Positions 21,451 through 33,438 of a DNA stretch of 64,000 nt are shown here, in pieces (the first letter of the stretch is position 1; each line of letters begins with the position of its first letter). The translations under genes were made by a program, and so were the position numbers. The stretch comes from Rhynchopus euleeides (lineage: Eukaryota; Euglenozoa; Diplonemea; Diplonemida; Diplonemidae). The DNA is taken from the NCBI GenBank assembly GCA_963210315.1, contig OY723241.1:1612001-1676000 (forward strand), read 5' to 3'. Below the pieces are notes generated by a model. It saw nothing but the letters and a program-made list of their open reading frames with translations. It had not been told where the DNA came from and searched no databases.

Positions 21451-21660
21451 CTAGTTACGAGCGACGAAGCGTAGCGAAGTCGCGAAGTAACGAAGGAAAT
21501 CGTACGACTGAAGCTTTTGGATTAGCACCTTCATGTCACTTCACAGGGTCTAAACACAGCCTTGAGACAGCAAGTGTGCGCTCAACAAAAAGTAGTCCGG
21601 AACTGTTATCCCACAGTTGCTGGACAGGGTGTCTATAATAAAGCGAAAGGAGTACGATTT
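21451..21660. repeat. Dispersed ~210-bp repeat, copy 2
   Basis: This is a same-orientation copy of 58-265 with a few single-base and 1-2 base length differences. It keeps the GTTAC/GTAAC hairpin at its start. It is preceded by a T run (TTTTTTC), as is copy 1. Confidence 0.75.
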
Positions 21661-21771
21661 CAAAAGAGCAGCTAGTCCAATTCCACTGATAGAAGTGTCC
21701 AAGACAGGGTCCGGGGCCTGTGATTCGGTTCCCGGGAAGGGGTCAAAAGAAATACGAAATGGGAAGTTTTA

Positions 21772-22241
21772 CTGGGGGGGGGCAAATACAAGAGTATATG
21801 CAAATACAAGGGTATATGCTAATACAAGAGTACTCCAGAAATTGCGATTTTAAAAAGTTCACCGAGCAAATACAAGAGTATACTCTTGTATTTGCATACT
21901 AGACTTTTGGAGAACTTTTGTGGGGTTTTCATCATATTTTGTGCTTCCAATGACCTCCCCCAGGCCAGTGGGCCTCCTGTCTGGAGTCGTCACGGTCGGG
22001 TGGGAGTCGCCTCGGGGGTGGGAAAGGCCAAGAGGACGCTCGTATTGTCTATTCGGCGCCGCTGCCCCATGAGGGCCCACCTGGAGGCCACATTTCTAGT
22101 ATGCAAATACAAGAGTATATACTCTTGTATTTGCATGGTAGACAACTTTTCAGCTAAAAAACAATTTTTTGGGAACCCTGAATTACGTAAGCTGGCACGG
22201 TGAATAGAAGAGTATACCCTTGTATTTGCCCCCCCCCCCAG
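21772..22241. mobile_element. 470-bp TA-flanked MITE with iterated CAAATACAAG words
   Basis: The ends start CTGGGGGGGGGG then CAAATACAAG, inverted at both sides and flanked by TA (21770-21771 and 22242-22243). The word CAAATACAAGAGTATA and its complement occur about eight times: three near the left end, pairs as back-to-back palindromes at about 21864-21897 and 22102-22136, and one at the right end. No coding capacity is seen. The G run here is inside the element, unlike the paired elements. Confidence 0.8.
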
Positions 22242-22519
22242 TAACGGCTACACTTGGTAGGGGTGGGAGCGTGGGGAGTGGGGGCGTCGGTCAGACGCCC
22301 CTTTTGGAAGCGGATCGTAAGGTGATGGCTGTCGAGGCCGTCTACGGAAGTGCCTCAAAATGTACAAAAAAATGGCCATACACTCTGGACCTGGATCGGA
22401 CCGGCAGCGGTGGAGATCCAGGTTCCTGCCTTCGCCCCCCTGCCCCCCCCCTCACCAGATGGTCTTCTTTTCGCACTGCATATGTGGAAGAGACTTGGCG
22501 TGCTGTGTGTGTTCCATCC

Positions 22520-22547
22520 ATTTCCTCTCAGACAGGTAAACACAGAG
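22520..22547 (+). promoter_or_regulatory. Probable splice-acceptor leader of the second cold-shock gene
   Basis: TTTCCTCTCAG, with a second AG four bases later, lies 12-16 bases before the ATG. The same leader occurs at 24174-24201 before the third cold-shock gene, and similarity between the two loci starts exactly here. If the organism trans-splices, this is a natural leader-addition site. No leader RNA gene is seen in the window. Confidence 0.45.
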
Positions 22548-23109
22548 ATGGCGCACTCCGGTGAGGTTGTGAGCTGGAAGAAGAACGCGGGGTTCGGGTT
22601 CGTGAAGTGCGACGACTTCGACCACGATGTGTACTGCCACCACACGTCCTTCGGTGGTGGTGACCTGATTGAGGGTCGCCGTGTGACCTTCGACGTGGAG
22701 AACGACGACCGTGCCGGCAAGCTGCGCGCGAGGAACGTGGAGGGTGAGGCCGTTGACAGGTCGACGGCAGGTGCTGGCCGTGGTGGTGGTGGTGGCCGTG
22801 GCCGCGACCGCCACGACGACCGTGACCGTGACCGTTACGACGACCGTGACCGCTACGACCGCCGGGACCGTGACAGCGACAGGTACGGCGACCGTAGCCG
22901 CGACGACGACCGTCGGTATGGATGATGCCACACTGTATTCTCGATACCACCACCTCTGTGCCTTCCTCCCCACACACACACCCTGACAGCCGTGAGCGTT
23001 ACGACTCGCGCGACCGTTACGACTCCCGTGACCGCTACGACCGGTATGCCAACCACACTTCGAAACACCATCCCCACCACCACCACCACACAGCCGGGAC
23101 CGCCGTTAA
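22548..23109 (+). CDS. Cold-shock-domain protein with Arg/Asp-rich tail, copy A
   Basis: The exons are 22548-22915, 22990-23043 and 23094-23109, giving 145 residues and a TAA stop. The introns (74 and 50 bp) run from GTATGG to TGACAG and from GTATGC to CACAG, and phase is kept: each exon ends in CG, completing an Arg codon. Residues 1-70 are the cold-shock domain (RNP1 AGFGFVKC, RNP2 DVYCHHTSF). A Gly run and then a DRDRYDDRDRYDRRDRDS-type tail follow, extended by exon 2 with two DSRDRY units. It is much shorter than the first cold-shock gene and close to its neighbour at 24202. It is expected to bind single-stranded RNA. Confidence 0.87.
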
Positions 23110-24173
23110 ACACCCTTCGCCTCCTGACGATACCGATGAGGCGGAATCGAATCAAATGTAATAGTTTCGTGCCCTCCGGCATGCCGTAGTTTATTGTGTT
23201 GCTTACCTACCCCTGGCCGGGCAGTGTCGGTGCCGCTGCTGATGCTGCTCTCTTCGGTTCTTCCTCCGATGGCCTGCCCCTCCCTAGCTGTTCGGCACAC
23301 TGTGCCATGCTCTTCACCCGCTGGAATCCCCGCCGGTACTTATCACTGTGCTGCGAGCCTGCCCGACACGGATCCAGGGTATCTGCAACGAGCACCGCCG
23401 TCAGGCCCGCCCCCAAACATTCGGCCCGATGTGCGGATATGCAATAAAACAAACCATCGAACACCCACCCCCCTGCCCCGTTCTTCGCCTAGTTTTCAAC
23501 CGGGTGAAGGAACCGGGCGTGGGCGGGGGGTGGGTCAGGGAACACGAAGAGGAAGAGAAAGGGGAGGGAGGGGCGGGGCGGGTGCGCTACAGTGGAGAGA
23601 TTGAAGTTTTGATTCGAAGGCAGCAGATCGTTACGGCTGCTGAGCGAGGGAGCGGCGAGTTCGGATTGGGAGGGGGTGGGGTGGGGGGGCGCGGGGCGAA
23701 ACAAACGACAGTGGAGTCCGGGAGGAAGGACGAATCGCCTGCTGCGCTGGATGCCACTGCAGAGCTGGGGAATTCCTGTGGGCGTGAAGCGGAAGACAGG
23801 TCAAGGCAATCGCTTCGCTGGGAGAGCAGCCGCAGGAGGATGGATGGATGGTGGGAACAAGTAGGGCTCGCGTGACGAAGCTGTAAGTTGATGCCGTCCG
23901 ATTGATGATGTCCGCTTCTGTCAATTGCCTTCGCACGTGGAGTTGAGTACAGCAGGCAGCAGCCGAGCCACTTCTATTCGAAGCGCCGGACGCTTGAGAA
24001 GGCAGGCAATGCCGGATTGAAGCAGCCGGGCGGCCGATCGTGGAAGAGGGGTTGGTGGGTGGGTTGGGGGTGGTAGCGCTGATGGGTGCGCCGGTGCCGG
24101 TGGCGAGTTTGTGTGTGTGTGTGTGTGCGGGGGGGTGTGCAGCTCTCTTTCACCCCCGCCCAAAGGAAGGCTT
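23110..24173. other. Intergenic between the twin cold-shock genes
   Basis: No gene is recognised. A (GT)n tract (about 24110-24128) precedes the next gene. Open frames on both strands are purine- or proline-rich noise. Confidence 0.5.
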
Positions 24174-24201
24174 ATTTCCTCTCAGACAGGTAAACACAGA
24201 G

Positions 24202-24814
24202 ATGGCGCACTCCGGTGAGGTTGTGAGCTGGAAGAAGAACGCGGGGTTCGGGTTCGTGAAGTGCGACGACTTCGACCACGATGTGTACTGCCACCACACG
24301 TCCTTCGGTGGTGGTGACCTGATTGAGGGTCGCCGTGTGACCTTCGACGTGGAGAACGACGACCGTGCCGGCAAGCTGCGCGCGAGGAACGTGGAGGGTG
24401 AGGCCGTTGACAGGTCGACGGCAGGTGCTGGCCGTGGTGGTGGTGGTGGTGGCGGCCGTGGCCGCGACCGCCACGACGACCGTGACCGTGACCGTTACGA
24501 CGACCGTGACCGCTACGACCGCCGGGACCGTGACAGCGACAGGTACGGCGACCGTAGCCGCGACGACGACCGTCGGTATGGATGATGCCACACTGTATTC
24601 TCGATGCCACCACCTCTGTGCCTTCCTCCCCACACACACACCCTGACAGCCGTGAGCGTTACGACTCGCGCGACCGTTACGACTCCCGTGACCGCTACGA
24701 CCGGTATGCCTTGACGGGGTTCACTCACAGGAGATGGGCACAACAGCTTCAGTCATTTGGTCTGTTCCCACGCCACCCAACACCACACCACCACACAGCC
24801 GGGACCGCCGTTAA
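24202..24814 (+). CDS. Cold-shock-domain protein with Arg/Asp-rich tail, copy B
   Basis: The exons are 24202-24575, 24650-24703 and 24799-24814, giving 147 residues and a TAA stop. It is almost identical to copy A in exon 1, intron 1 and exon 2, differing by two extra Gly codons and a few bases. Intron 2 is different: 95 bp here against 50 bp in copy A, sharing only its first bases and its acceptor end. The last exon is again the same. The block is therefore a recent local duplication, starting at the acceptor leader and ending in intron 2. The function is as for copy A, and both may be expressed. Confidence 0.87.
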
Positions 24815-26514
24815 ACATCTCGCGCCGCCACCACCAACGATTGCGGAGACCATTAAGACAACCAACCCTATCTATTGAACTTTTTGTTAACACCCCTGGC
24901 CAACCGGTTTGACGCGCCTGTGAGCCCCCGCCCTGAATGTGGGTGTATCACGCCAGCTCTGCGAAAATGGCGGAGGGCCACGCCGCGTTCTGCCGTTGAG
25001 ACAAACCGACCGGTTCAAAAGAAAACTTGAAACGGCAATAACCAAGGATGCCACGGAGAGATCGGGCCATCAATGGGTGTGTATTCTTTTCCTCCTTTAT
25101 TATTTTTTTACTTTTTCCTCTTCCTCCCCATCCGCCCGACATCCACCCCCTCCCGCTCCCCCCACCCTTCGTTGACTGCTCCCGGCTTCCCCACCCTCTT
25201 GCATCAACGCGACACATCTCAGGGTTGATGGTTGGTGGGGGTGGGGAAGAGGAAACAGAGTGTGTAGGCACAGCTCGGGTTCAACGTCACGCACACGAAC
25301 CCAAGGAACTACCCCTGTGCCCCTCATTCTCTCCTTTGAACCCACCCCCCCCCCCCCCAGCCTTTCCTCGGTGATGTCGAGTGTATGTGTGGTGGGATGT
25401 TGTCAAGAATTTTTGAGTGAGAGAAAGAGAGAGAGAGAGCGCGAGAGAGAGTTATGAAAAGCACCCCGTGTTCTCAATACGGCGAGTCCTTTTTTATTCT
25501 TTGTGCTGCATCACACCGTGAAGCGGGGAGGTGTTCACACAGCTTTGTGGGGGGGGGGGGGGAACCCCACCCCCTCCCCACCCACCCCCCCCCCCCCACC
25601 TCCATTAAAAGCCGGCCCTGACGGGGGGAACCATGGGGGGGGGGCAGCTGCAACACCCGACAGCAAATAAAGTCAGAATCAAAAAACCCATTAAAAAGAT
25701 GGTCGGCCCACATCGATGTCTGGCGACGTCGAAAGGGTTGGCAACCGATCGAGATCCAAAAAAGGAAACGTGGCAGGGAGGGGAGGGGGGGATCAACCCA
25801 CATCCCTTTTTTTAGAAAGGGTTTGGGCAGTGGGCTGTGGTCTTCTGTTGGGTCGCCAGCAGAGACTCTGTCGCAACACCGCCCCCTCTCCCTCCTCGGG
25901 GCCAGAAAGCCTTAACGGCTCGTAGGTGTTCATCGCTGGGAGTAAGACAACACAAATAGTGTGCGGGATGGTGATGACAGCCCGCTCTCGCCCCACCCCA
26001 CCCCACCCCAGCGCCCCCCACTAACACCCTTGTTGAAAGGGTCACTCGTAACCCCTTTCGCCGGATGAAGGGGTGTGTGTGGCGGACCAGAGACCAGAGC
26101 GAACTTCTCGTGAAAATATGATTCGGGGATACTGTCTCCCCTGAGTGTGTTTTCTCGCTCAGTCCCGAACTGAGGCCTGCCCTGAACGCACGCGCTCCAG
26201 CGGTGGATTGTGTTGTGCAGCCAATCGCTGCAGCCAGGTCTGTGTCTCGGGTGCAGTCCTGACTCTTCCAGTTGATACCCTTCTTCCCCGGAGTAACAGC
26301 ATTCCCACTTGTCAAACCCAGCGCCTCACAGGGAACTGTGCTGCCCCGTCTTCCCCCCCCCCCCCCCCCCCCGCGGCGCACAGACACACACACACACACG
26401 GCATAGCGCCCCGCCCGCCTCCCCCTCTCCCCCCACCCGTCTTCCTGGGGGTGGGGTAGCTGGCAGGCACGCCACCGCCCCAGTCGTCCACACCTCTCCT
26501 GCTGAGGCCCCAAG
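24815..26514. other. Intergenic with simple repeats
   Basis: No gene is seen. The stretch holds a (GA)n tract at about 25418-25452, G/C runs at about 25547-25562, 25584-25597 and 26346-26373, and an (AC)n tract at about 26383-26399. A C/T-rich leader precedes the EFTUD2 start. Confidence 0.55.
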
Positions 26515-29500
26515 ATGGCGGGAGAGTACGATGAGTTTGGGAACTTCATCGGGAAGATCGAGGAGAGCGATGACTCGGAGACGTCCTCCTCCTCCGAGAG
26601 CGAGGAGGAGTCTGAGGAGGTCGCCGAGGCTGATGACGGGATGGACATCGAGCGGGTGGCGGAGCGCATGGCCCAGCAGGAGACCCTCACCGTGACGGAA
26701 AAAAGCGCGCTTGTCCTGCATGAAGACAAGTCATACTACCCCAGCAATGAGGAGGTGTATGGGAAGGACACGCAGGTGTTGGTGGGGGAGGAGGACACCC
26801 AGCCCATCGAGGTGCCCATCATCGCGCCGAAGGTGGATAAGGAGCTCCACGCCAAGACAAAGTCGAAGGGGAAGAAGCAGCGGCACCAGGAGTCGTATAT
26901 CGGGTTTGTCGCGGGGCAGCCGACGCTGGTGCGTAATATGTGCCTCATCGGGAACCACGCGCATGGGAAGACCACATTCATGGACTACCTCCTGGGTGAG
27001 TCGGGTAGGGTCTGCGACATGCGGCTAGACGAGCAGTCCCGTGGGATCAGCATCAAGGCAACCCCTGTCTCCGTCCTGCTGGAGAACGAGAAGGGGAAGA
27101 ACTATCTCTTCAACGTGATGGACGCGCCGGGGCACATCTCCCTCGTTGAGGAGTCTGTTGCGGGGATGCGCCTGTCGGACGGCGTTGCTCTGGTGGTCGA
27201 TGTGATCGAGGGCCTGATGATGGGGTCCGAAAAGCAGCTGCTCCGCGCCCTCGCCGAAGGCCTCCCCCTGGTGCTGGTGCTCAACAAGATCGACCGGCTG
27301 ATCCTCGAGCTCCACATCCCTCCCCATGACGCATACATGAAGATCATGCACGTGCTGTCCGACATCAACACATTCATCTCCAAAGCGGCATACCACCCGT
27401 CATACGGCAAGGCACCCCGCTTCTCGCCTGAGCTTGGCAACGTCGTGTTTGCATCTGCAAAGTATGACTACGCCTTCACCCTGAAGTCCTTCGCAAGAAT
27501 ATACAGTGAGTTCTACCCTGGGTTGGGGGTGGAACGCTTCGCGCGACGTCTGTGGGGGCAGATCTACTACAACGCCGAGAGCAAGAAGTTCTCCAAAGAG
27601 CGTGAGGATGACGACGACCAGGTTTCGTTCGTCACCTTCATCCTGGAGCCCCTCTACAAGCTGACCGCCCTGGTGATCCAGGAGGAGGGCAAGGAGCTCA
27701 ACGACAAGCTGTGGGAGAACGCGGGGGTGCGGCTGTGGAAGCAGGAGACAAAGCTTGATGCGGACCCCCTGCTGCGGCTGGCGGCGGGGCGGTTCTTCCG
27801 GGATCCGTCTTGCTTCGTGGAGGCGGTGGTGGCGCACATCCCCTCGCCCGCAGAGTCTGCCAAGGTGCGCATGCCGTGGGTGTACAACGGCGTGACCTCC
27901 CCGGAGGACCCGGTTGCCCGCTCGCTTCTCTCCTGCGACGCATCCGGGACCCTGATGGTGAACGTCACCAAGCTTCTCTTCAAATCGGATGGCTCTGGGT
28001 TCGACGCCCTTGGGAGGGTCTGGTCCGGCACCCTGCACGCGCGCTCCCAGGTGCGCGTGCTGGGGGAGCATTATTCGGAGGACGACCCGGAGCACGTTGC
28101 CATCGCAGAGGCAAACCGCCTCTGGATCCCCCAGGTATGTCCGGTGTGCAGCGTGAAGAGTTGTGTTGGTGTTGTTGTGTGGAGGCGTGCCTCGCTTTTG
28201 TGTTTGTCAGAAAAGGTTCTCCGGAGGCTGTCCTGCAGCACACATGCAGGCACTCTTGTTTAATAAAATGTGCAGGGTATCGATCCAAGCCTTTTTTTGT
28301 GTATTTTCCTTCAACACCCACTCACCATCTGCTTCTGCGCAGGGCCCGCACCGTCTGGAGGTGGATTCGGCACCGGCAGGCACCTGGGTGCTGATCGAGG
28401 GGGTGGATGCCTCCATCGAGAAGACGGCAACCATCAGCACCCGGGCAAACGTGGAGACCGGGATCTTCCGCCCGCTGGACTTCGGGACCAAGGCGGTCGT
28501 CAAGCTGGCGGTGGAACCGCTGGTGCCGAGCGACCTGCCGAAGATGGTGAAGGCGCTGCAGATGGTCAGCAAGTCGTACCCTCTGGCGCAGACCCTCAAC
28601 GAGGAGAGTGGCGAGCACGTCATCTTCGGCACCGGCGAGCTGCACCTCGACTCCATCATGCACGACATGCGGAAGCTGTTCTCAGACATCGAGGTGAAGG
28701 TGTCCGACCCTGTCACGCAGTTCTGCGAGACGGTGATCGAGACCTCGTCCCTCAAGTGCTTCAGCGCAAGCTTGAACAAGCGGAACAAGCTGACGATGAT
28801 CGCAGAGCCCCTTGACAAGGGCCTTGCAGAGGCGATCCAGCGGAGAGGTATGCAGCTACAACCGTGCTCGGGGTGGGGAATCTGCAAGCCTGGGAGGAAG
28901 GTGCTGCCATGCAGCGGGAGAGGTGTCTGCTTGGTAGGGGTGGTGAGGCGTCGGAGAGTCCCATCAGAGAAAAGCCCGGTGGGCTCGGGGTGTGGGCGGG
29001 GAAGTGTGGCCAGGTTTTTGTTCTGCTGGAGTTGGGCCCCAGTGTGTTTCCGTGGGGCTCCCGTTGGGGTTGTCAAACACACATCATGCAGATATCACGC
29101 TCGACATGGACAAAAAGGCGGTGCGCAACTTCTTCGAGACGAAGTTTGGCTGGGACACCCTTGCTGCGAGATCCGTCTGGGCGTATGTTCAATGCAGGTC
29201 CACACCCTTGCCGAGTTGTTCAGGATACATCCCCTTCTCAACCCACACCCCACCCATTTGCCACCTTTGTAATCCTGCAAGCACACCCAGTACTGGGGCG
29301 GTGGCCTTCTCTTGAGAACCCCCCCCCCCCCACGTGCACTCTGCGGGCACATCACAAGAGCTATAGGATGCCGCCTCCGTGAGGAATGCGACCAGCCCTT
29401 CCCGTACGCGTTTGCTGGCATCGACTTCCCCAATTGAGAAAGGCCAATGAATAGAACCTGCACAACGCTGTTGGAAACGACGACGATGTAGACCATCACC

Positions 29501-31142
29501 CTCTGAAATTTCACACGGTGCTTGCCGTCGAGCTTGACCCCCAGGTGTCGCGCGGCATCGATCTTCGTGGAAATCCCAGTAAACACTTTCTCGCTGAGGT
29601 TGGCTATGTGCTCGCGTACAATTTTCGGAGAACGGTGTGTTGGCAGCGTGTTCATGCCTTTCAACTCGTCAGCCGCGCAGAGGGAATCGAAGTATAACAT
29701 CGCCAAGATGTTGATCAGCTGGTTGTGGAGTCCCTCTTTCTGGTCATCAATGGCATTGACGTAGCCGACTCCTCCTCTTCGGACACCAACTCGTCACTTC
29801 CTGTCAGGGCGCCCCACCCGCCCTCAACGGTCCGCTCGCTCATCCTGTGCAGCGCCTTCATAAACCACTTGAAGTGATTCTGTCGCAGTGTGGCTGCCGT
29901 AAGGTGGCGCGTTATCGGTGAGTGCCTCACCGGAGGTCACCGCGGGTCCGGAATCAGGGGGACTGTGCCAAGAATTCCCAGGCGCCAGGGGAAAATCGCT
30001 AAGTACAACCCGGCCTTGGGGCAATGCTGTTAATGTTGGTGGGGGAATATCCCACCACCTTTTTTCCAGAGCCCCAAACCCACCAATTTAGTTTCCGACC
30101 CCGCCAACACTACTTGTGTGACAACGGATCGACGGTACGTCACTACCCCCGCCCACCCCCCGCCCTGCTGCAGGTTTGGCCCCGACAACAACGGCCCCAA
30201 CGTGCTGCTGGACGACACGCTCCCCTCCGAGGTATGTGTGGGACGGCTCCCACGGCAAGCCCCTCTCGAAGGAAGTATCGCCTCTGGCCCTACCACCCCA
30301 CCACACACCCCAACACCACCCAGGTGGACAAGCGCGATCTCAACTCCATCAAAGAAGGCGTTGTGCGCGGGTTCGAGTGGGCCACGAAAGAGGGCCCTCT
30401 GTGTGACGAGCAGATCTGCAACGTCAAGTTCAAGGTATACGCCACACACACACAGAGTGTAAACAACACCGATTACCTCCTCTTGGTGTGATCTCCAGTA
30501 TCACTACACACACACACGCCAAAACTAGGGATGCCTTTCTGCACCTCTATTGTTGGATCTCCTGCCCGGCCCCCCACCCCACCACCCACCCCCTTACAGC
30601 TCCTGGATGCCACCATCGCACCGGAGGCGATGATGCGGAACATGCAGCAGATCCGCCCCACCACGCGGCGTGTCGCTCTGGCGGCCTTCCTCACCGCCAC
30701 ACCGCGTCTTATGGAGCCGTGGTACGCATTCGAAATCATCTGCCCTGAGGACTGCCTGGCGGGTGTGCAGACCATCATCAGCAGACGGCGCGGCCACATC
30801 TTCGAGGAGACGAAGAAGGCAGGCACGCCCCTCTTTGTCGCACGCGGCTCCATCCCATGCATGGACAGCTTCGGCATGGAGACCGACATCCGGACCCACA
30901 CCTGGGGGCAGGCCTTTGTGCAGTCCTGCTTCTCAGAGTGGGTCATCGCACCGGGCGACCCGCTCGACAAAGACATCGTGCTGCGTGCCCTCGAGCCCTC
31001 CCAGCCTATGATCCTGGCACGGGACTACATGGTGAAGACACGCCGGAGGAAGGGTCTCCCGGACGACGTATCCGTGGCAAAGTATTTCGACGACCCGCTC
31101 CTCCTCGAGCTCGCCCGGCAGGAGGTTGACATGAAGATCTAG
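26515..31142 (+). CDS. EFTUD2: U5 snRNP GTPase (EFTUD2 / Snu114 orthologue)
   Basis: There are six exons: 26515-28134, 28343-28847, 29092-29182, 30174-30231, 30324-30434 and 30600-31142. They give 975 residues, against 972 in human as I recall it. All introns are GT-AG with phase kept; introns 1-4 open GTATG and intron 5 opens GTATAC. The N terminus is acidic (about 15-45). The G domain has GNHAHGKT (about 145), DAPGH (about 202) and NKID (about 256), followed by EF-2-like domains. The C-terminal exons read [54 protein letters not shown] and KTRRRKGL, all hallmarks of the family. The protein controls spliceosome remodelling with Brr2 and Prp8 in the U5 particle. Its presence fits the intron-rich genes in this window. 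Confidence 0.96.
29340..29935 (-). other. Antisense coding-like remnant inside EFTUD2 intron 3
   Basis: Intron 3 is 991 bp, four or more times longer than the other introns of the gene. On the minus strand it holds two protein-like frames (about 29706-29370 and 29930-29715), including [16 protein letters not shown] and [16 protein letters not shown]. They look like pieces of a worn transposable element inserted in reverse. No superfamily motif is certain. Confidence 0.35.
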
Positions 31143-31917
31143 AATATATGCCTGAAGTGCAGTCTCAAGCATGCGGATCTGAATCAAAACCTCTCTGCCC
31201 TGTGTGCGGTGACTCCGGTGTGGGGGGAGGGGGGGGGTGGGAACTGTCGGTGCCAAAGCCAACCCAAGAAAATACCTGGTGCCCCTGAAAATCGTATAGG
31301 AAACTACGTAAGAACTACGTAAATCGGCCCGCATGGGGGCTTTGGTTTGTTCGGTGGAGGTGAGGGAGAGAGAGAGAGAGAGAGAAAGAGAAGTGTGGGG
31401 TGTGTGTATGAGTATGTGTGTGTGTGAAGAGGTCCGCGTTTCCAGCAAAACAGTTGGAGGGAGGTGGGGTGGGGGGTGGGGGGGGGGGGGGGGGGCGATG
31501 CTCCACACTTGAAAATCACAGGCCGTTCGGGTAAAAATAGGGTCGGGAAGAGACGTTGCGTGCGTTGAGGGGGTGGGGTGGGTCGCGAGGCAATCGGTTC
31601 CTCGTGGTACCACCACCGCCACCCACCTCCCCCCACTCCCCCCCACCACCCCCCCCCCACTTTTGTTGTTCGTGATCATCCGACCCCGACCTTCCCCCTC
31701 AGTACCCAGTGCCCCCTGGGGTGTTGCCACAGTGTTTGGCTTTTTGCCTTGGAGCTCGGGGGAAAAAATGAAAATCAGGATTAAGAATATGACACGGTGG
31801 TTATGGGGTTTCGAGTAGGTGATGGCTTCAGGGAGCACAGGACTGTTCGCTCTGAGTCAACCATGTGGTGTGGCCCAGGTATTCTCATGTTGTCTCTGCG
31901 CTTCTGGATTCTGGATG
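31143..31917. other. Intergenic with microsatellites
   Basis: A (GA)n tract at about 31364-31388, a (TG)n tract at about 31400-31426 and a long G run at about 31466-31496. No gene is recognised. Confidence 0.55.
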
Positions 31918-32105
31918 GCACATCAGTTCTCGCGCAGCGGTCTCTCGTGGGACTTCTGTACGACGCAGGTCTGCTAATCCAACCTTGCCAACGCGCTTCT
32001 GGATTCTGGATTCTGTTTAGCGTATCAGTTATTGTGCGTTAGTCTTTCGTGGACTTCCTGTACGATGCAGTTCCGCTAATCCAACATAACCTACGCGCTT
32101 CTGAG
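31918..32105. repeat. Two tandem copies of a ~95-bp unit
   Basis: The units at 31918-32010 and 32016-32105 each contain a CGTATCAGTT-like start, a TCGTGGACTTC-like middle and a GCTAATCCAAC core, followed by ACGCGCTTCTG. They match 16184-16258. GGATTCTGGATTCTG words separate them. The meaning is unknown. Confidence 0.6.
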
Positions 32106-32553
32106 AGAAGCAGCGAATGTGTGGACAGCCCTCTCTCCCTGCCCCCTTGTGTACTCTATCCGCCCCCACCCCGCCCCCCTGTTTTTCCGCCTCAGTGTGG
32201 CAGTAGAGGGCATCCTATCGGGTGATGGGGGACAGTGCAAGGTGGCCGAACGATTCGTTGTCAGCAACAAAAAGGCGATGTGGGTGGGGTGGCGGTGGTT
32301 GTGGGGGAGCAGCCCACCAACACAGCACGCAATCCGAGGTGTGTGTGCAGCTGGGCGACTGATAAAGGTTGGGGAAGGCCCTTATTCATTTCCTTTCCCC
32401 CCGCTCGCTCTCTCCCCTTGGTCCTTCCAACTCATTTGGTGACGGGGTGCTGCCTGCAAGAGGTTGGGTGCGCAGTGTCGTGCGTGCTGCCACGCCACAA
32501 ATCCCACAGGTGGGTAGGGCGGGACCCGGCGTTTCTGCTGTACACACGCCACC
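32106..32553. other. Leader region of ERH
   Basis: No separate gene is seen. TCTGCTGTACACACGCCACC precedes the ERH ATG. Confidence 0.4.
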
Positions 32554-33438
32554 ATGACACATACGATAGTCATGTATCAGCCGACCCAGCGGTTGAACTC
32601 GCGGACTTTCTCAGACTTCGAAACGATGGTATGGTACAACTGAGGGGGGTGGCGAGAGCGAGCACTACGGAGTAATAATTGCGTTGTTCGCTGTGCTGTG
32701 CTGTCATTTCCCAAGTGTTTCATTTGCATTTCGGATGGCGAACTGGCCCCGTCTTGTACCCTCAGGGCCGCGCCATCATGTCTTCTCTTCTCACAAGCCA
32801 CCACCTCACAACACATCACAGTCGGGGGCGATGAACGGGCTCTGCAGCATGTACGAGACACGGCTCAAGATGGACAACCCTCACGCACGCAGCATATCGT
32901 ACGACATTGCAGGTGTGCTGAGTGCCTGATGTAGGGGTGGGGGTGGGGTGGGGCCGCCGCAATGCCACCGCCGTGTTGCCACTGATAAGAGTTTGAAGGC
33001 GCATGATTCTATCCTATCGATTTGCCACTGCCACACCCCACACAGACCTGTTTGAGTTCCTCGACACCTTCGAAGACTTCTCGATGCTGCACTTCAATGC
33101 GGAGAAGAAGGCATACGAGGTATGGCAGAGCCGGCAGACATCACCTGGTGTTCGGCACCACGCCCTGCCTTTGCGCACATGATCATCACACATACAACAC
33201 GATGCACTTCTGGTGCATTTCTGCCATACGCAACACTTCTTTTGGGCGTCTCACCATCGCTCTAAAGTACGGAATGATGCCACACTCACAAGATGGGAGC
33301 TTCGCACTGCCAGAGGTTTTGACACAGCATGTCCCACATCCGTCACACCCACCCCACACACAGCCCTACGGCGTGTCGTGGATCAAGAACCGCCTCTACA
33401 TGCACCTGAAGTCGCAGGAGACGGGCGGGGCGAACTGA
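32554..33438 (+). CDS. ERH: Enhancer of rudimentary homologue (ERH)
   Basis: There are four exons: 32554-32628, 32822-32912, 33046-33119 and 33364-33438. They give 104 residues, the usual family length. Introns of 193, 133 and 244 bp run from GTATGG, GTGTGC and GTATGG to CAG. The N terminus MTHTIVMYQPTQRLNSRTFS matches the ERH opening (human MSHTILLVQPTKRPEGRTYA, from memory). Then come MYETRLKMDNP, SISYDIADLFEFLD and the C-terminal PYGVSWIKNRLYMHL. ERH is a small conserved dimeric nuclear factor tied to RNA processing and transcription. It follows EFTUD2 in the same direction at about 1.4 kb. Identification rests on full-length resemblance in order and spacing. Confidence 0.95.

Noticed and set aside
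31918-32105. Tandem tRNA genes
   Set aside because: A 7-base loop on a short stem can be drawn, but there is no T-arm consensus (GGTTCRANYCC) and no acceptor-stem pairing.
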